The position numbers and the translations under genes are program-made. A model generated the notes under the pieces. The model saw nothing but the letters and a program-made list of their open reading frames with translations. It had not been told where the DNA came from and made no database searches. Shown piece after piece: positions 1 to 7,116 of a stretch of DNA of 20,852 bases. Each line of letters begins with the position of its first letter. The stretch's first letter is position 1. The DNA is from Azonexaceae bacterium (lineage in GTDB: Bacteria; Pseudomonadota; Gammaproteobacteria; Burkholderiales; Rhodocyclaceae): the NCBI GenBank assembly GCA_009469685.1, contig SSTA01000101.1, positions 1 through 20,852 of the forward strand. Reading direction: 5' to 3'.

Positions 1-888
1 GTTTTCTACGGGGGCTACTGGATCAAGACCTATCCAGTGCCTGCCGACAACCTCCTGGCCAAGAAGAACCTCATCGAAGCCCTGGCCCGAAGGCTTTTCA
101 ACCATACCGAGCATGGCCTCAATGTCCCTGGCGCCCGCCTCAAGGAAGCGCGAACCGCTTACGAAGCCGAATCCGATCGGGCGCAGAAGCGCGTTCTCGG
201 CGGCATGCTCGCGGGCGCCCTCTTCAATCGCGCCACGGACATCTTCCGTCGCCTGGTCGAACTCCAGGCGGAAGGCGTCGAAGTTCAGGAAGACTTTCCG
301 CTGGTCCAGGAGTGTGGGCGCTGCCTGCTGGAAGCCATGGAACTCGGACGTCTGGTACTGCACCGCAGCGGTGAAGAAGGACTCGACGAACTCTGGGGAG
401 AGCCCTTCCGCGCCTTTTCGGTTCCGCTGGAGACCTTTTACGAGTCCCGTTACATCAAGATCGCTCAGTGCATGCGCGATATCGACGCCATCGCCAAGAC
501 CATGATCGACCAGTTCTCGCGCATTCCCTGTTTTTCGGCGATCGAGAAGCCGATCCTGGCTTTCGCCTCCGCCGCCCGCATCAAGGCGGAAACGCTGCGC
601 ACCGATACGAATATCTTCGCCGTCTGGCCGCGCTTCGTCGTCGCCGGCGAAAGACTCGCGGCGTTCTCACCGACCACGCCCTTGCTCCTCGAACCCGGCG
701 TTTCCACCCGTGTCGATTACAACCTGGCGGATGGAGAGGAACTTATCCGGCGCGGCCGCGACCTTATCTTTCACATTGCCCGCGCTCGCGTCTCTATGCC
801 CAAGAGCACCCGGGATTTCGTCGCTCACTGCGAACATTATTTCAAGAACGGGCGGCTGCCTGAGCTGCCCACACCCCCACCCGCCTGA
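1..888 (+). CDS. Hypothetical protein, N-terminus cut by window edge
   Basis: I do not recognise the family. The reading frame is open from base 1. The first possible start inside the window, a GTG at 37, has no Shine-Dalgarno sequence, so the true start probably lies upstream and about 295 residues are visible. The protein looks soluble and mostly helical. It has no signal peptide, membrane segment or obvious catalytic motif in the visible part. It ends in a proline-rich tail (LPTPPPA). The phasin-like gene starts 23 bases downstream behind its own good ribosome binding site, so the two are probably co-transcribed. That pairing weakly hints at a polyhydroxyalkanoate granule or storage context, but this is inference only. 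Confidence 0.7.
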   Translation, partial: VFYGGYWIKTYPVPADNLLAKKNLIEALARRLFNHTEHGLNVPGARLKEARTAYEAESDRAQKRVLGGMLAGALFNRATDIFRRLVELQAEGVEVQEDFPLVQECGRCLLEAMELGRLVLHRSGEEGLDELWGEPFRAFSVPLETFYESRYIKIAQCMRDIDAIAKTMIDQFSRIPCFSAIEKPILAFASAARIKAETLRTDTNIFAVWPRFVVAGERLAAFSPTTPLLLEPGVSTRVDYNLADGEELIRRGRDLIFHIARARVSMPKSTRDFVAHCEHYFKNGRLPELPTPPPA

Positions 889-911
889 ATCTCTGTCCAG
901 GAGAATCAATC

Positions 912-1253
912 ATGACCAACATCACCGGCGAATGCGAGCCTCAGCTGTCCACACCGCTGAATCAGTGGCTTGATTGTGTGTCCTTCGCGCTTATGGCGAC
1001 GGAGCGCGTCGTTGCCCTGGCGCTATCCCTCACGCACAACAATCTGGCAGCGGCAGCCGCTGCCGCAAAGGAAACTCAGAACGTTCCCGACGTCGTGCAA
1101 CAGTTCAGCGTGCAATGCCGGATCGCAGCCTCCATGGCCGAAATGGCCGCCTGCCAAGCACAGATGCTGCAAGAGCTGGCCGACGATCTGAACCGCGAAC
1201 TCGCCTACTTCATCAGCGAAACGACCGCGGCAACCCGCCGCGCGCTGAAATAG
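912..1253 (+). CDS. Small helical protein, possibly phasin-like
   Basis: This is a 113-residue protein with an ATG preceded by AGGAG eight bases upstream. It is almost entirely amphipathic helix and very rich in alanine. It has a poly-Ala run near residues 47-53 and heptad-like Met/Ala/Gln patterns in the second half (AASMAEMAACQAQMLQEL). Phasins, which coat polyhydroxyalkanoate granules, have this size and composition. I see no diagnostic motif, so the call rests on general appearance. It is the last rightward gene before a 177-base gap that separates it from the convergent lipid operon. It could equally be an unrelated coiled-coil protein. Confidence 0.5.
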   Translation: MTNITGECEPQLSTPLNQWLDCVSFALMATERVVALALSLTHNNLAAAAAAAKETQNVPDVVQQFSVQCRIAASMAEMAACQAQMLQELADDLNRELAYFISETTAATRRALK

Positions 1254-1296
1254 ACGCAGAGCACTTCAAGGCGAGCCAGCAGGAACCAGGAACCCC

Positions 1297-1366
1297 GCCT
1301 GCCCCTGGTCCTGCCCGTCCTTTCGCGCCCAAGCAGTGAGGCGTCACCGCAAATCCGGGGGCAGGC
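1297..1366. other. Long-range inverted repeat in convergent intergenic gap
   Basis: GCCTGCCCC at 1297-1305 is complementary to GGGGCAGGC at 1358-1366, a 9-bp stem around a 52-base loop. It lies between the ends of two convergent genes. It could take part in a bidirectional termination structure, but there is no T-run and the loop is long. Confidence 0.25.
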
Positions 1367-1430
1367 AATCCGAGAATTGCCGTCCAGGGAAAAGCACGCA
1401 CGGAGCGCTACCGGGTGCGCCCTATCCGAG

Positions 1431-2330
1431 CTAGGCGGCCACCCGCCGTCGTTTTTCCTCCACCAACAACGCGTGCAGCATTTCCGAGGCGAGTCCATGC
1501 AGGACCAGCCGATAGCCTGCCGACCAGGTGGCGGGAATCACCATGGGGTGCTTGTTGTTGACCAGAATCAGGCCATCCGGCCGGTTGAGCACCTTGGCAG
1601 CGTAGACACCGATGGTCTCGTCGAGTTGCAGCGAATGCACCGAACGCCAGAAGTCGTTGTCGCTCAGAAAGAGTTGGTAGATCGGGGTGAAGATGTCAAT
1701 GCAGGTCTGCAGGTCGATGACGTTGAGCCAGCCAGCATTCTGGGGCGCAATGGGAAAATGGCCGCCAGCGGAAATCATCGAAAAATCCAGCTCTTCCTTC
1801 GGCCGGATTTCCGCTATCCCCTGCCCGCGCAGCTTCAGATTGAGGCGGGTCACGAAGTTGAAGAGGTTGAGGTCGTGCTTGATGAACAGGTCGTCGACCA
1901 GATCGGGCAGGTCCACCGGCCGCAGGGGATTCATTTCCACGTCGCCGCCTTCGATGTTGGCGTTGAGAAAGCCGAGGTTTTCCGAACCTATCCAGAAGTG
2001 GCGAAGGATCAGCCAGTTGGCCTCCGGGGTGGCGAATATCGACAGCGCCCAGGCCAGAAATCGGTGCAATAGCCGCGACGAGGTCAGCCAGTTGGGGATG
2101 AAGGTTTTCAGCACCTGCAAGAGAACGATGGCCAGCCTGGCCAGCGGCCGCACGAACGGCAGCAGGAACTGGCGCGACACCGTATTGGAATCGCGCAACC
2201 AGGCCTGTTTGACGGCGGGGGTCAGGGGTACCGAGCCGTCCAGCCATAGCGTCTGCCAGGGGTTGGGATCGGCCGGGTTGTGGGGGGCTTCCAGCGCAGG
2301 GTAAGGGCGCGGCAATTCGGTCTTGTCCAT
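1431..2330 (-). CDS. Conserved-looking hypothetical protein, third gene of lipid operon
   Basis: This is a 299-residue protein of a family I cannot name with confidence. It starts 15 bases after the stop of the KASIII/di-iron fusion gene, so it is very likely in the same transcript. It has no signal peptide. A moderately hydrophobic stretch around residues 53-100 could be membrane-associated or a lipid-binding face. His-containing segments are present (LRHFWIG, IKHDLNLFNF, LVLHGLASEMLHALL), but they do not form a recognised metal motif. Operon position suggests a role as accessory protein, tailoring enzyme or lipid carrier for the product of the two upstream enzymes. That role is inference. 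Confidence 0.75.
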   Translation of the reverse strand: MDKTELPRPYPALEAPHNPADPNPWQTLWLDGSVPLTPAVKQAWLRDSNTVSRQFLLPFVRPLARLAIVLLQVLKTFIPNWLTSSRLLHRFLAWALSIFATPEANWLILRHFWIGSENLGFLNANIEGGDVEMNPLRPVDLPDLVDDLFIKHDLNLFNFVTRLNLKLRGQGIAEIRPKEELDFSMISAGGHFPIAPQNAGWLNVIDLQTCIDIFTPIYQLFLSDNDFWRSVHSLQLDETIGVYAAKVLNRPDGLILVNNKHPMVIPATWSAGYRLVLHGLASEMLHALLVEEKRRRVAA

Positions 2331-2345
2331 GGTCCGTCTTCCCTA

Positions 2346-4199
2346 TTAGGCGAACTTCCACTGCTGCAGATAGAGTGCCGCGACGACCTCCGCGACTCTG
2401 ACGATCTCCTGGGTGGCCGCCTCATCCACCCGCGCCACCAGTTTCACCGCTTCGAGCCAGCGCAGCATGTGGGCTTGATCGTTTGCGCCGTGATACTCGA
2501 TGAATTTGAGCGCCGCAGAGTTCACCCCGAGATGCTCCCTGAGGCGGGGCAGAAGGGTAGGCACGATGCGCTGTCCGGTTCCTTCGATGATGTAAATGCC
2601 GCCCAGCAGTCCGACCGGGTCGGGCCGGGAAGCGTAGGCATGCATGAAAGCGTTGAGCGCCTCGCCGCCGGGGTTGCGCCTCAGGTTTTCGGCCGGGAAG
2701 ATTCCCCCCGCATTGCGGTAGTCCTCATACAACACCTGCCAATCCAGCTGTTCCTCGCCTGCGTGAGTCTGGACCAGATTGGCGAGTTCGCGGAACGGCA
2801 AGCTCATGCTCGACGCCGCACGGCGCATCCACAGACTGCCTTCGCGCACCTGGGGAATCCAGCATTCCATCCAGGCCCGGTAATCGGCCAGGGTGATCGT
2901 GCCCTCCATGATGGCCCGTACCAGATCGGTACGGAATACCTGCGACCGATAATCGTGCCAGACCGCCATGAGTCCTTTGAGCATGTCGGCAATCCCGCCG
3001 ACTTGACCATCGGGCGCAATGGGGGCGGGAGGCAGGATCTCCGGCGCGGGCGGGTGCTGCCGCGCGAGTTCCGCCGGGCAGTCCTTCGCGTGCACCGCTT
3101 CAAGCAGAAAATAGGCGACCGAAAATCGTCCCGATTCCGGTACGAAACCGAAGACCTGGTCGCCTGCCTTGAGCTCATCCGCCTTGGTCTTGAGGAACTC
3201 GTCCAGAATGATGAAGATGGATGCCGAGCCCGTATTGCCCTTGGTGGCGAGATTGGAAAACCATCTTTCTTCGGCGATCGCGATGCCGGCTTCTTCCATC
3301 AGCCTGGCCATCATGGGCCGGAAGCGTTCCGAAGAATAGTGGCAGAGGAACCAGGTGACCTTCCGGGGATCGAGGTGACCAGCCCTGACCAGTTCCGCAT
3401 ATTCGTGGAGCCCCAGGTCGAACAGGTTGGGCAGGATGCGGATGCTCTGGCGGAGGTCGAAAGCACCCGCCTTCTCAGCCTGGGCCAAGGTCGGGTAGTC
3501 CAGATAACCCGGAAGGGTATTGCCGACGGACTGTCCGACCTGCATGCAGGTCGGCATATCGCCCGAAAACGATTTCTGGTGTATCCACTTGAGCTTGAGG
3601 GAGACCCCCGTCGCCTTTGGCCGGTCGGCCAGCATGACCCCGCCGGCGCCATCCGACAGCATCCAGCGCAGGAAATGGGCATCGAAATCGACGTCCGAAT
3701 CCCGCTGCTGAAAGCGCGAAGCCTTGAACAACCGGGACGGAAACTCGCTCGCCAAGGCCACCCCGCGCTGTGCTGCCCGCGATTCCACCGCCTGTGCCGC
3801 TGCGTTGAGTGCCCCAATGGAAGCTGCACAGATGCCGGATACCGACAAAGTTTCCAAGGGTGGCAGGTGCAATTCGCCCTGAATCAGGTTGGCCAGTCCA
3901 GGCGCGGCGCAATCGCCCCCGGTCGTCGCCGCCGCGAGGAAGTCCAGCTCCTCATCCGGGGAAAGCAGCGCCCCAACGACGCTCGCCCCCATGGAAGCCA
4001 CCGAATGCAAGGAATTGCCCTCCATGTCGATGGCGTAATGCCGCAGACGGATCCCGTTTTCGGCCAGAATACGTTGCTTGATCCGCGCAGACATCTTGTT
4101 GATCGAACCGATGTACCAGTCCATGCCGTCGTTATCCACCGGATCGCCCGGCAGGAAGACAGCTGATCGCGTTAGGTAAGTACGGCTGAATGGCGTCAT
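2346..4199 (-). CDS. Ketoacyl-ACP synthase III-like / heme-oxygenase-like di-iron oxidase fusion
   Basis: This 617-residue protein has two domains. Residues 1 to about 365 look like a thiolase-fold ketosynthase III with an intact Cys-His-Asn triad: Cys124 in SGICAASIGA, His287 in CHYSSERF, and Asn322 in KGNTGSAS. After a proline-rich linker (about 380-400) comes a helical domain with the ligand pattern of heme-oxygenase-like di-iron oxidases/oxygenases (UndA, CADD, SznF type): candidates Glu445, His479, Glu539 and the signature His570-x3-Asp574-x2-His577. From memory, these spacings match that superfamily. The start at 4199 follows AAGGA at five bases. The frame is open further upstream, but that part overlaps the hydroxylase gene. 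A coupled condensation and oxidation of an acyl chain is inferred. The product is unknown. Confidence 0.85.
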   Translation of the reverse strand: MTPFSRTYLTRSAVFLPGDPVDNDGMDWYIGSINKMSARIKQRILAENGIRLRHYAIDMEGNSLHSVASMGASVVGALLSPDEELDFLAAATTGGDCAAPGLANLIQGELHLPPLETLSVSGICAASIGALNAAAQAVESRAAQRGVALASEFPSRLFKASRFQQRDSDVDFDAHFLRWMLSDGAGGVMLADRPKATGVSLKLKWIHQKSFSGDMPTCMQVGQSVGNTLPGYLDYPTLAQAEKAGAFDLRQSIRILPNLFDLGLHEYAELVRAGHLDPRKVTWFLCHYSSERFRPMMARLMEEAGIAIAEERWFSNLATKGNTGSASIFIILDEFLKTKADELKAGDQVFGFVPESGRFSVAYFLLEAVHAKDCPAELARQHPPAPEILPPAPIAPDGQVGGIADMLKGLMAVWHDYRSQVFRTDLVRAIMEGTITLADYRAWMECWIPQVREGSLWMRRAASSMSLPFRELANLVQTHAGEEQLDWQVLYEDYRNAGGIFPAENLRRNPGGEALNAFMHAYASRPDPVGLLGGIYIIEGTGQRIVPTLLPRLREHLGVNSAALKFIEYHGANDQAHMLRWLEAVKLVARVDEAATQEIVRVAEVVAALYLQQWKFA

Positions 4200-4210
4200 G
4201 AGTATCCTTG

Positions 4211-4915
4211 TCAATCGAACGGGCGCGCCGTTCCGAACCAGCGGTCGAGATGGCCGAAAAAGAAACCGAAATTTCCGTGGTAGTGGGTATGGTGGCTCTG
4301 GTGATGCCTGATGAAGCCCAGCAGCGAACCCTCCCCGGCCCAGGGGAACAGATCGGTATTGGAGTGCGACAGGGTGTTGATGGCGATCGACCACACCGGC
4401 AGGAAAAGCAAGGCCTGCCACGAAAAGTTGTGCGCCAGCATCGCCAAGGGCATCACGCTGCCCAGCAGGAGCGCCTCCGTGGCACTCATGCTGTAAGAAG
4501 CGAAGGGCGTGGCAGCCACGGATTTGTGGTGAATGGCATGGGCCCGCCGCAACTTCTGATGCAGGAGCCGGTGCATGGCGTAGAAATGCAAATCGTTCCA
4601 AAGCACCATCAGCAGGCAATCGAAGACTGTTTCGCTGAGGTTGGCATCGAATCCAATCGATGCAATTCCTGCCTCGATCATGGCCCAAGGGACCAGGATT
4701 CCGGCGCCGAACAATAGAACGGAACGCAGCGAGCGCAAGATCTCATCGCGAATCTGTCCGTTCGCCAAGGGACGAACGCAGATCGGACGACGTACCACCC
4801 GGGCGATCAGCCAAGCCAGGCCCGCAAACGCGCCGTAAATCATCAGAAAATAGGCCGTCGCCCACAGCAACAAATATCCGGGATGAGCCGCAAGCGTCGA
4901 AAAGCCTTCTTTCAT
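4211..4915 (-). CDS. Membrane fatty acid hydroxylase / sterol desaturase family
   Basis: This 234-residue integral membrane protein carries the histidine clusters of the di-iron fatty acid hydroxylase superfamily. These are His110-x4-His115-x3-His119, His126-x2-His129-His130, and a third cluster from His204 to His213 (RHHQSHHTHYHG). Several hydrophobic segments lie at about 14-40, 65-85, 97-108 and 145-180. Enzymes of this superfamily use O2 and an electron donor to hydroxylate or desaturate lipids in the inner membrane. It is the first gene of a leftward operon whose second gene starts 11 bases after its stop. The ribosome binding site is weak: the nearest purine run, AAGGG, is about 12 bases away. 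The likely substrate is the acyl product of the neighbouring KASIII fusion, which is inference. Confidence 0.87.
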   Translation of the reverse strand: MKEGFSTLAAHPGYLLLWATAYFLMIYGAFAGLAWLIARVVRRPICVRPLANGQIRDEILRSLRSVLLFGAGILVPWAMIEAGIASIGFDANLSETVFDCLLMVLWNDLHFYAMHRLLHQKLRRAHAIHHKSVAATPFASYSMSATEALLLGSVMPLAMLAHNFSWQALLFLPVWSIAINTLSHSNTDLFPWAGEGSLLGFIRHHQSHHTHYHGNFGFFFGHLDRWFGTARPFD

Positions 4916-5150
4916 CCGATCATGGTGCCCTTAATCGAATGGGATATCAATGCTCCTAGGGCGGCGCAGACCGCGGATCAGACCGCTCCGCAGCCGGCCT
5001 GGAGGGAGTTGTATCACCGCCACGACGCCACGAGCTTAGCCTTCGCCAGACGGGCTGAAGGCAAGCCTGGGCTGCAAATGGTAACCACCGAACTTTTCGA
5101 ATCGTGACCCCGCAGCACTCGGAAATGGATCGCACGAAACGGGCAACTTG

Positions 5151-5179
5151 GGAGACCGCGGGGAAGGCCCCCGCTCTCC
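5151..5179 (-). terminator. Hairpin downstream of the hemerythrin gene
   Basis: GGAGA-CC-GCGGGG pairs with CCCCGC-TCTCC around a five-base loop: 11 pairs with one two-base bulge. It lies 14 bases beyond the hemerythrin stop and would end the SIR2-like/orf/hemerythrin transcript. No T-run follows on the minus strand, so it may be a Rho-assisted or mRNA-stabilising structure. Confidence 0.45.
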
Positions 5180-5192
5180 TCGAATTCGATCG

Positions 5193-5570
5193 TCAGCCCC
5201 TCGCCCTGAGGCACCCTGCCAATGCCGCGTCCATGGTCGCCAGGTGATTGGCGAACCACTGGGACATGCCATCCGCATAGGCCATGGCCATGGTCAGACG
5301 GCCGCTCTTGATCCGGACGGCCAAGTGGGCGAGTTCTCCCAGCACCCGCTGATGCTCGCTTTCATGCTCGCCGATGGCCGGGAAGCGGCAAGCCCGCATG
5401 AGCCTGCCTTCGTGCTCGAAGTGCAGGCGGGTGTGCTCCCGCAACTGGGCGAACAGGGCGGGAAAGTCCGCGTCGGATGCCACTCCGAGCGCATCGGCGA
5501 GGGCCACGAATTCCCGGTGGGTGGCGTCCATTTCCTCGTTGCCGAGGTCAAATCGCGCATCCCACGGCAT
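5193..5570 (-). CDS. Bacteriohemerythrin
   Basis: This 125-residue single-domain hemerythrin has the characteristic di-iron ligand set: His in DATHREF, the HTRLHFEHE segment (His plus His-x3-Glu), His-x3-His in HESEHQRV, and His-x4-Asp in NHLATMD. Hemerythrins bind O2 reversibly at a non-heme di-iron site in the cytoplasm. The ATG overlaps the stop of the upstream 185-residue gene by one base (TGATG), which implies translational coupling. Next to nif genes a likely role is O2 buffering or delivery that protects nitrogenase. The role is inferred; the family assignment is firm. Confidence 0.93.
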   Translation of the reverse strand: MPWDARFDLGNEEMDATHREFVALADALGVASDADFPALFAQLREHTRLHFEHEGRLMRACRFPAIGEHESEHQRVLGELAHLAVRIKSGRLTMAMAYADGMSQWFANHLATMDAALAGCLRARG

Positions 5571-6127
5571 CAGATCGCCCCGTGTACCTCGCGCTTGGCG
5601 TTGTTGGTCGTCTTCAAGGCCTCGTCGACCGCCATGGCCGGATATTTGTACTTGAAGCCCTGGAAGGCGTTGAACACGGTGACCACCTTGTCGCCGGCTC
5701 CCTGGCCCTTGAAGTCGCCCTTCTCCAGAGCGGCAAGATCGATCAGCTCGTTCCAGCAGAGACCCTCGGTCAAGGGGATGAAGGCCACCGTGGCACCGTT
5801 GATCACCGACACGAAGGGCTTGGGAATATTGACGGTGAACATGACGGCCACCGTGCCCGGGTTGAGGTCGCCGCCGAATTTCTCCATGAATGCGGGCCAG
5901 TGCTGGAGTTCTTCCAGGGACCCGGAAATCAGCTTGAGTTCGTCTCCCTTGGCCAAGACGGCGGCCTGTTTGAAGAGGGCATGAGGAGGCTTGCGCCGCC
6001 CCTGGTCGTCGGCGACCTCGCCCTCGACCAGGACCAGTTCACCGCGATAGGCTTCCCAACCCTCGGCGCTGGCGGCTTCCCGGAAATTGGAGTTGAAGAA
6101 GTAAGGTTCGTAACGATCGAGCAGCAT
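5570..6127 (-). CDS. Hypothetical protein between SIR2-like and hemerythrin genes
   Basis: This 185-residue protein belongs to no family I can name. The ATG follows AGGGAG at seven bases. It appears soluble and mixed alpha/beta, with beta-rich stretches near residues 28-40 (ELVLVEGEVADD) and 90-120 (TVAVMFTVNIPKPFVSVINGATVAFIP is the core, given here only as a description). It has a Gly/Lys/Phe-rich C-terminal part (VFNAFQGFKYKYPAM). No cysteine cluster or nucleotide-binding motif is visible. It starts 27 bases after the SIR2-like stop and is coupled to hemerythrin, so the three genes form one operon. A link to nitrogenase regulation or oxygen protection is inferred from context only. Confidence 0.8.
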   Translation of the reverse strand: MLLDRYEPYFFNSNFREAASAEGWEAYRGELVLVEGEVADDQGRRKPPHALFKQAAVLAKGDELKLISGSLEELQHWPAFMEKFGGDLNPGTVAVMFTVNIPKPFVSVINGATVAFIPLTEGLCWNELIDLAALEKGDFKGQGAGDKVVTVFNAFQGFKYKYPAMAVDEALKTTNNAKREVHGAI

Positions 6128-6154
6128 GGATATTCTCCCTGGTTTTGAATCGGT

Positions 6155-6991
6155 TCAGGCGGGCACTGCAGCGCCGATGAATTCGTAGAGGTCGGCTTGG
6201 ACGATTTCTAGTCCGATGCGCTGGCAGAAGCGACGCTCCTTGGCGGTGGGTTCGGCGATGAAGACCCAGCCGGCGGGCTGGGCGGCGCTGTAGATCATGT
6301 CGGCCATGACCATGCGCTCGGTATCGCGATTGAGGCGCATGCCGAGGAGCAGGTACTGCTTGCCCTTTCTGAGCTCCTTGATCTCCGGTGGAATCGAGAA
6401 GCCTCCCATGAGCTCGGTGATGAAGTCGACGTAATCGGCGTCCGAGGCGATATAGACGGGCTCGGGCCGTGGCGTGCCCATGGGCTTGAAGAGGACAGGC
6501 AGCGAGGTATTGAGGGCTTGCGTCGCCTTGTAGGCGGCGCCATCCCAGAAATAAAGCTTGTAGCGATACGCCGTGCCGCCGATGCGGGCGATGCCGACGA
6601 TCAGGTTGTGGGGCAGGTCGGCGTAGGAGTCCTGGAGCTGGGTGTCGCGATTGATGTCGATCACATAATGGGGACAGATCCCCTTGAGCCAGTCATGGAC
6701 GGCGCCCCGGGTCCAGGCGGTTTCGCCATAGGTGCGGGTGAGGAATCTGGTGACCGTGGTGCGGCCCCGCTTGAGTTCGACATTCATCGCCGCTCTGGGG
6801 AATTCGTACATGAGCTTGGGCGCCATGGGCTTGCCGTCGTTCATGGCGTAGATCAGGGAGTCGCTGTCGGCGGGAATGGCGGCGCCGGTGGCGACGTTCT
6901 TGACGTCGGCCAGGACGCCGGGCCCGAGATAGGGAACGATGCTGCCGTCCTGCAGGCCGGCCAGCAATTTTGCGCGCAATTCTGGGGTCAT
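6155..6991 (-). CDS. SIR2-like domain protein adjacent to draT
   Basis: This 278-residue protein resembles the divergent SIR2-like (SIR2_2 type) family. It has an N-terminal Gly-rich NAD-loop (VPYLGPGV, residues 19-26), an Asn/Asp segment like the sirtuin TxNxD element (IDINRDTQLQ, 111-120), a K-x-x-G element (FKPMG, 168-172) followed by a DYVDFI segment, and a terminal LLLGMRLNRDTERM motif (214-227) typical of these proteins. The sirtuin catalytic His normally found in K-x-H-G appears replaced by Met171, so canonical deacylation is doubtful. NAD binding or ADP-ribose handling is possible. The ATG has only a weak AAGAG upstream. It is the first gene of a three-gene operon behind putative NifA and sigma-54 sites. 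Its position beside draT suggests a role in DraT-linked control, which is inference. Confidence 0.75.
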   Translation of the reverse strand: MTPELRAKLLAGLQDGSIVPYLGPGVLADVKNVATGAAIPADSDSLIYAMNDGKPMAPKLMYEFPRAAMNVELKRGRTTVTRFLTRTYGETAWTRGAVHDWLKGICPHYVIDINRDTQLQDSYADLPHNLIVGIARIGGTAYRYKLYFWDGAAYKATQALNTSLPVLFKPMGTPRPEPVYIASDADYVDFITELMGGFSIPPEIKELRKGKQYLLLGMRLNRDTERMVMADMIYSAAQPAGWVFIAEPTAKERRFCQRIGLEIVQADLYEFIGAAVPA

Positions 6992-7025
6992 GACTGTGCT
7001 CTTGAGTAAGGGGCACAGCCTCTAC

Positions 7026-7041
7026 AGCAAATTCCACGCCC
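7026..7041 (-). promoter_or_regulatory. Putative sigma-54 promoter of the SIR2-like operon
   Basis: On the minus strand GGGCGTGGAATTTGCT has GG-N10-GC spacing and an intact TTGCT at -12. It matches 9 of the 12 fixed positions of TGGCACG-N4-TTGCW. The predicted transcript start is near 7015, giving a 24-base leader before the ATG at 6991. Two NifA-type sites lie 85-100 bases upstream. It is weaker than the nifH and nifE promoters. Confidence 0.5.
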
Positions 7042-7091
7042 AAAGAAAAACCACGCAGCGGCGCGGGTTTTCGCGAGCGCCTGCAGCAAAT

Positions 7092-7116
7092 TGTCGGGTT
7101 TGTTACAGGGTGGACA
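7092..7116. promoter_or_regulatory. Two overlapping NifA-type upstream activator sites
   Basis: Two exact TGT-N10-ACA motifs overlap, at 7092-7107 and 7101-7116. They cover the draT stop codon and last codons and lie about 77-101 bases upstream of the putative sigma-54 start for the SIR2-like operon. A single match is expected by chance about once per 4 kb. Two overlapping matches at functional spacing are more persuasive, though coding constraint on draT complicates this. Confidence 0.55.

Noticed and set aside
2280..4166. 628-codon plus-strand frame opposite the lipid operon
   Set aside because: It is antisense to two well supported genes and has no recognisable domain.
2346..4688. 780-codon version of the KASIII fusion gene
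   Set aside because: The extra 163 residues overlap the hydroxylase gene in another frame. A good AAGGA site and a ketosynthase-like N-terminus support the ATG at 4199.
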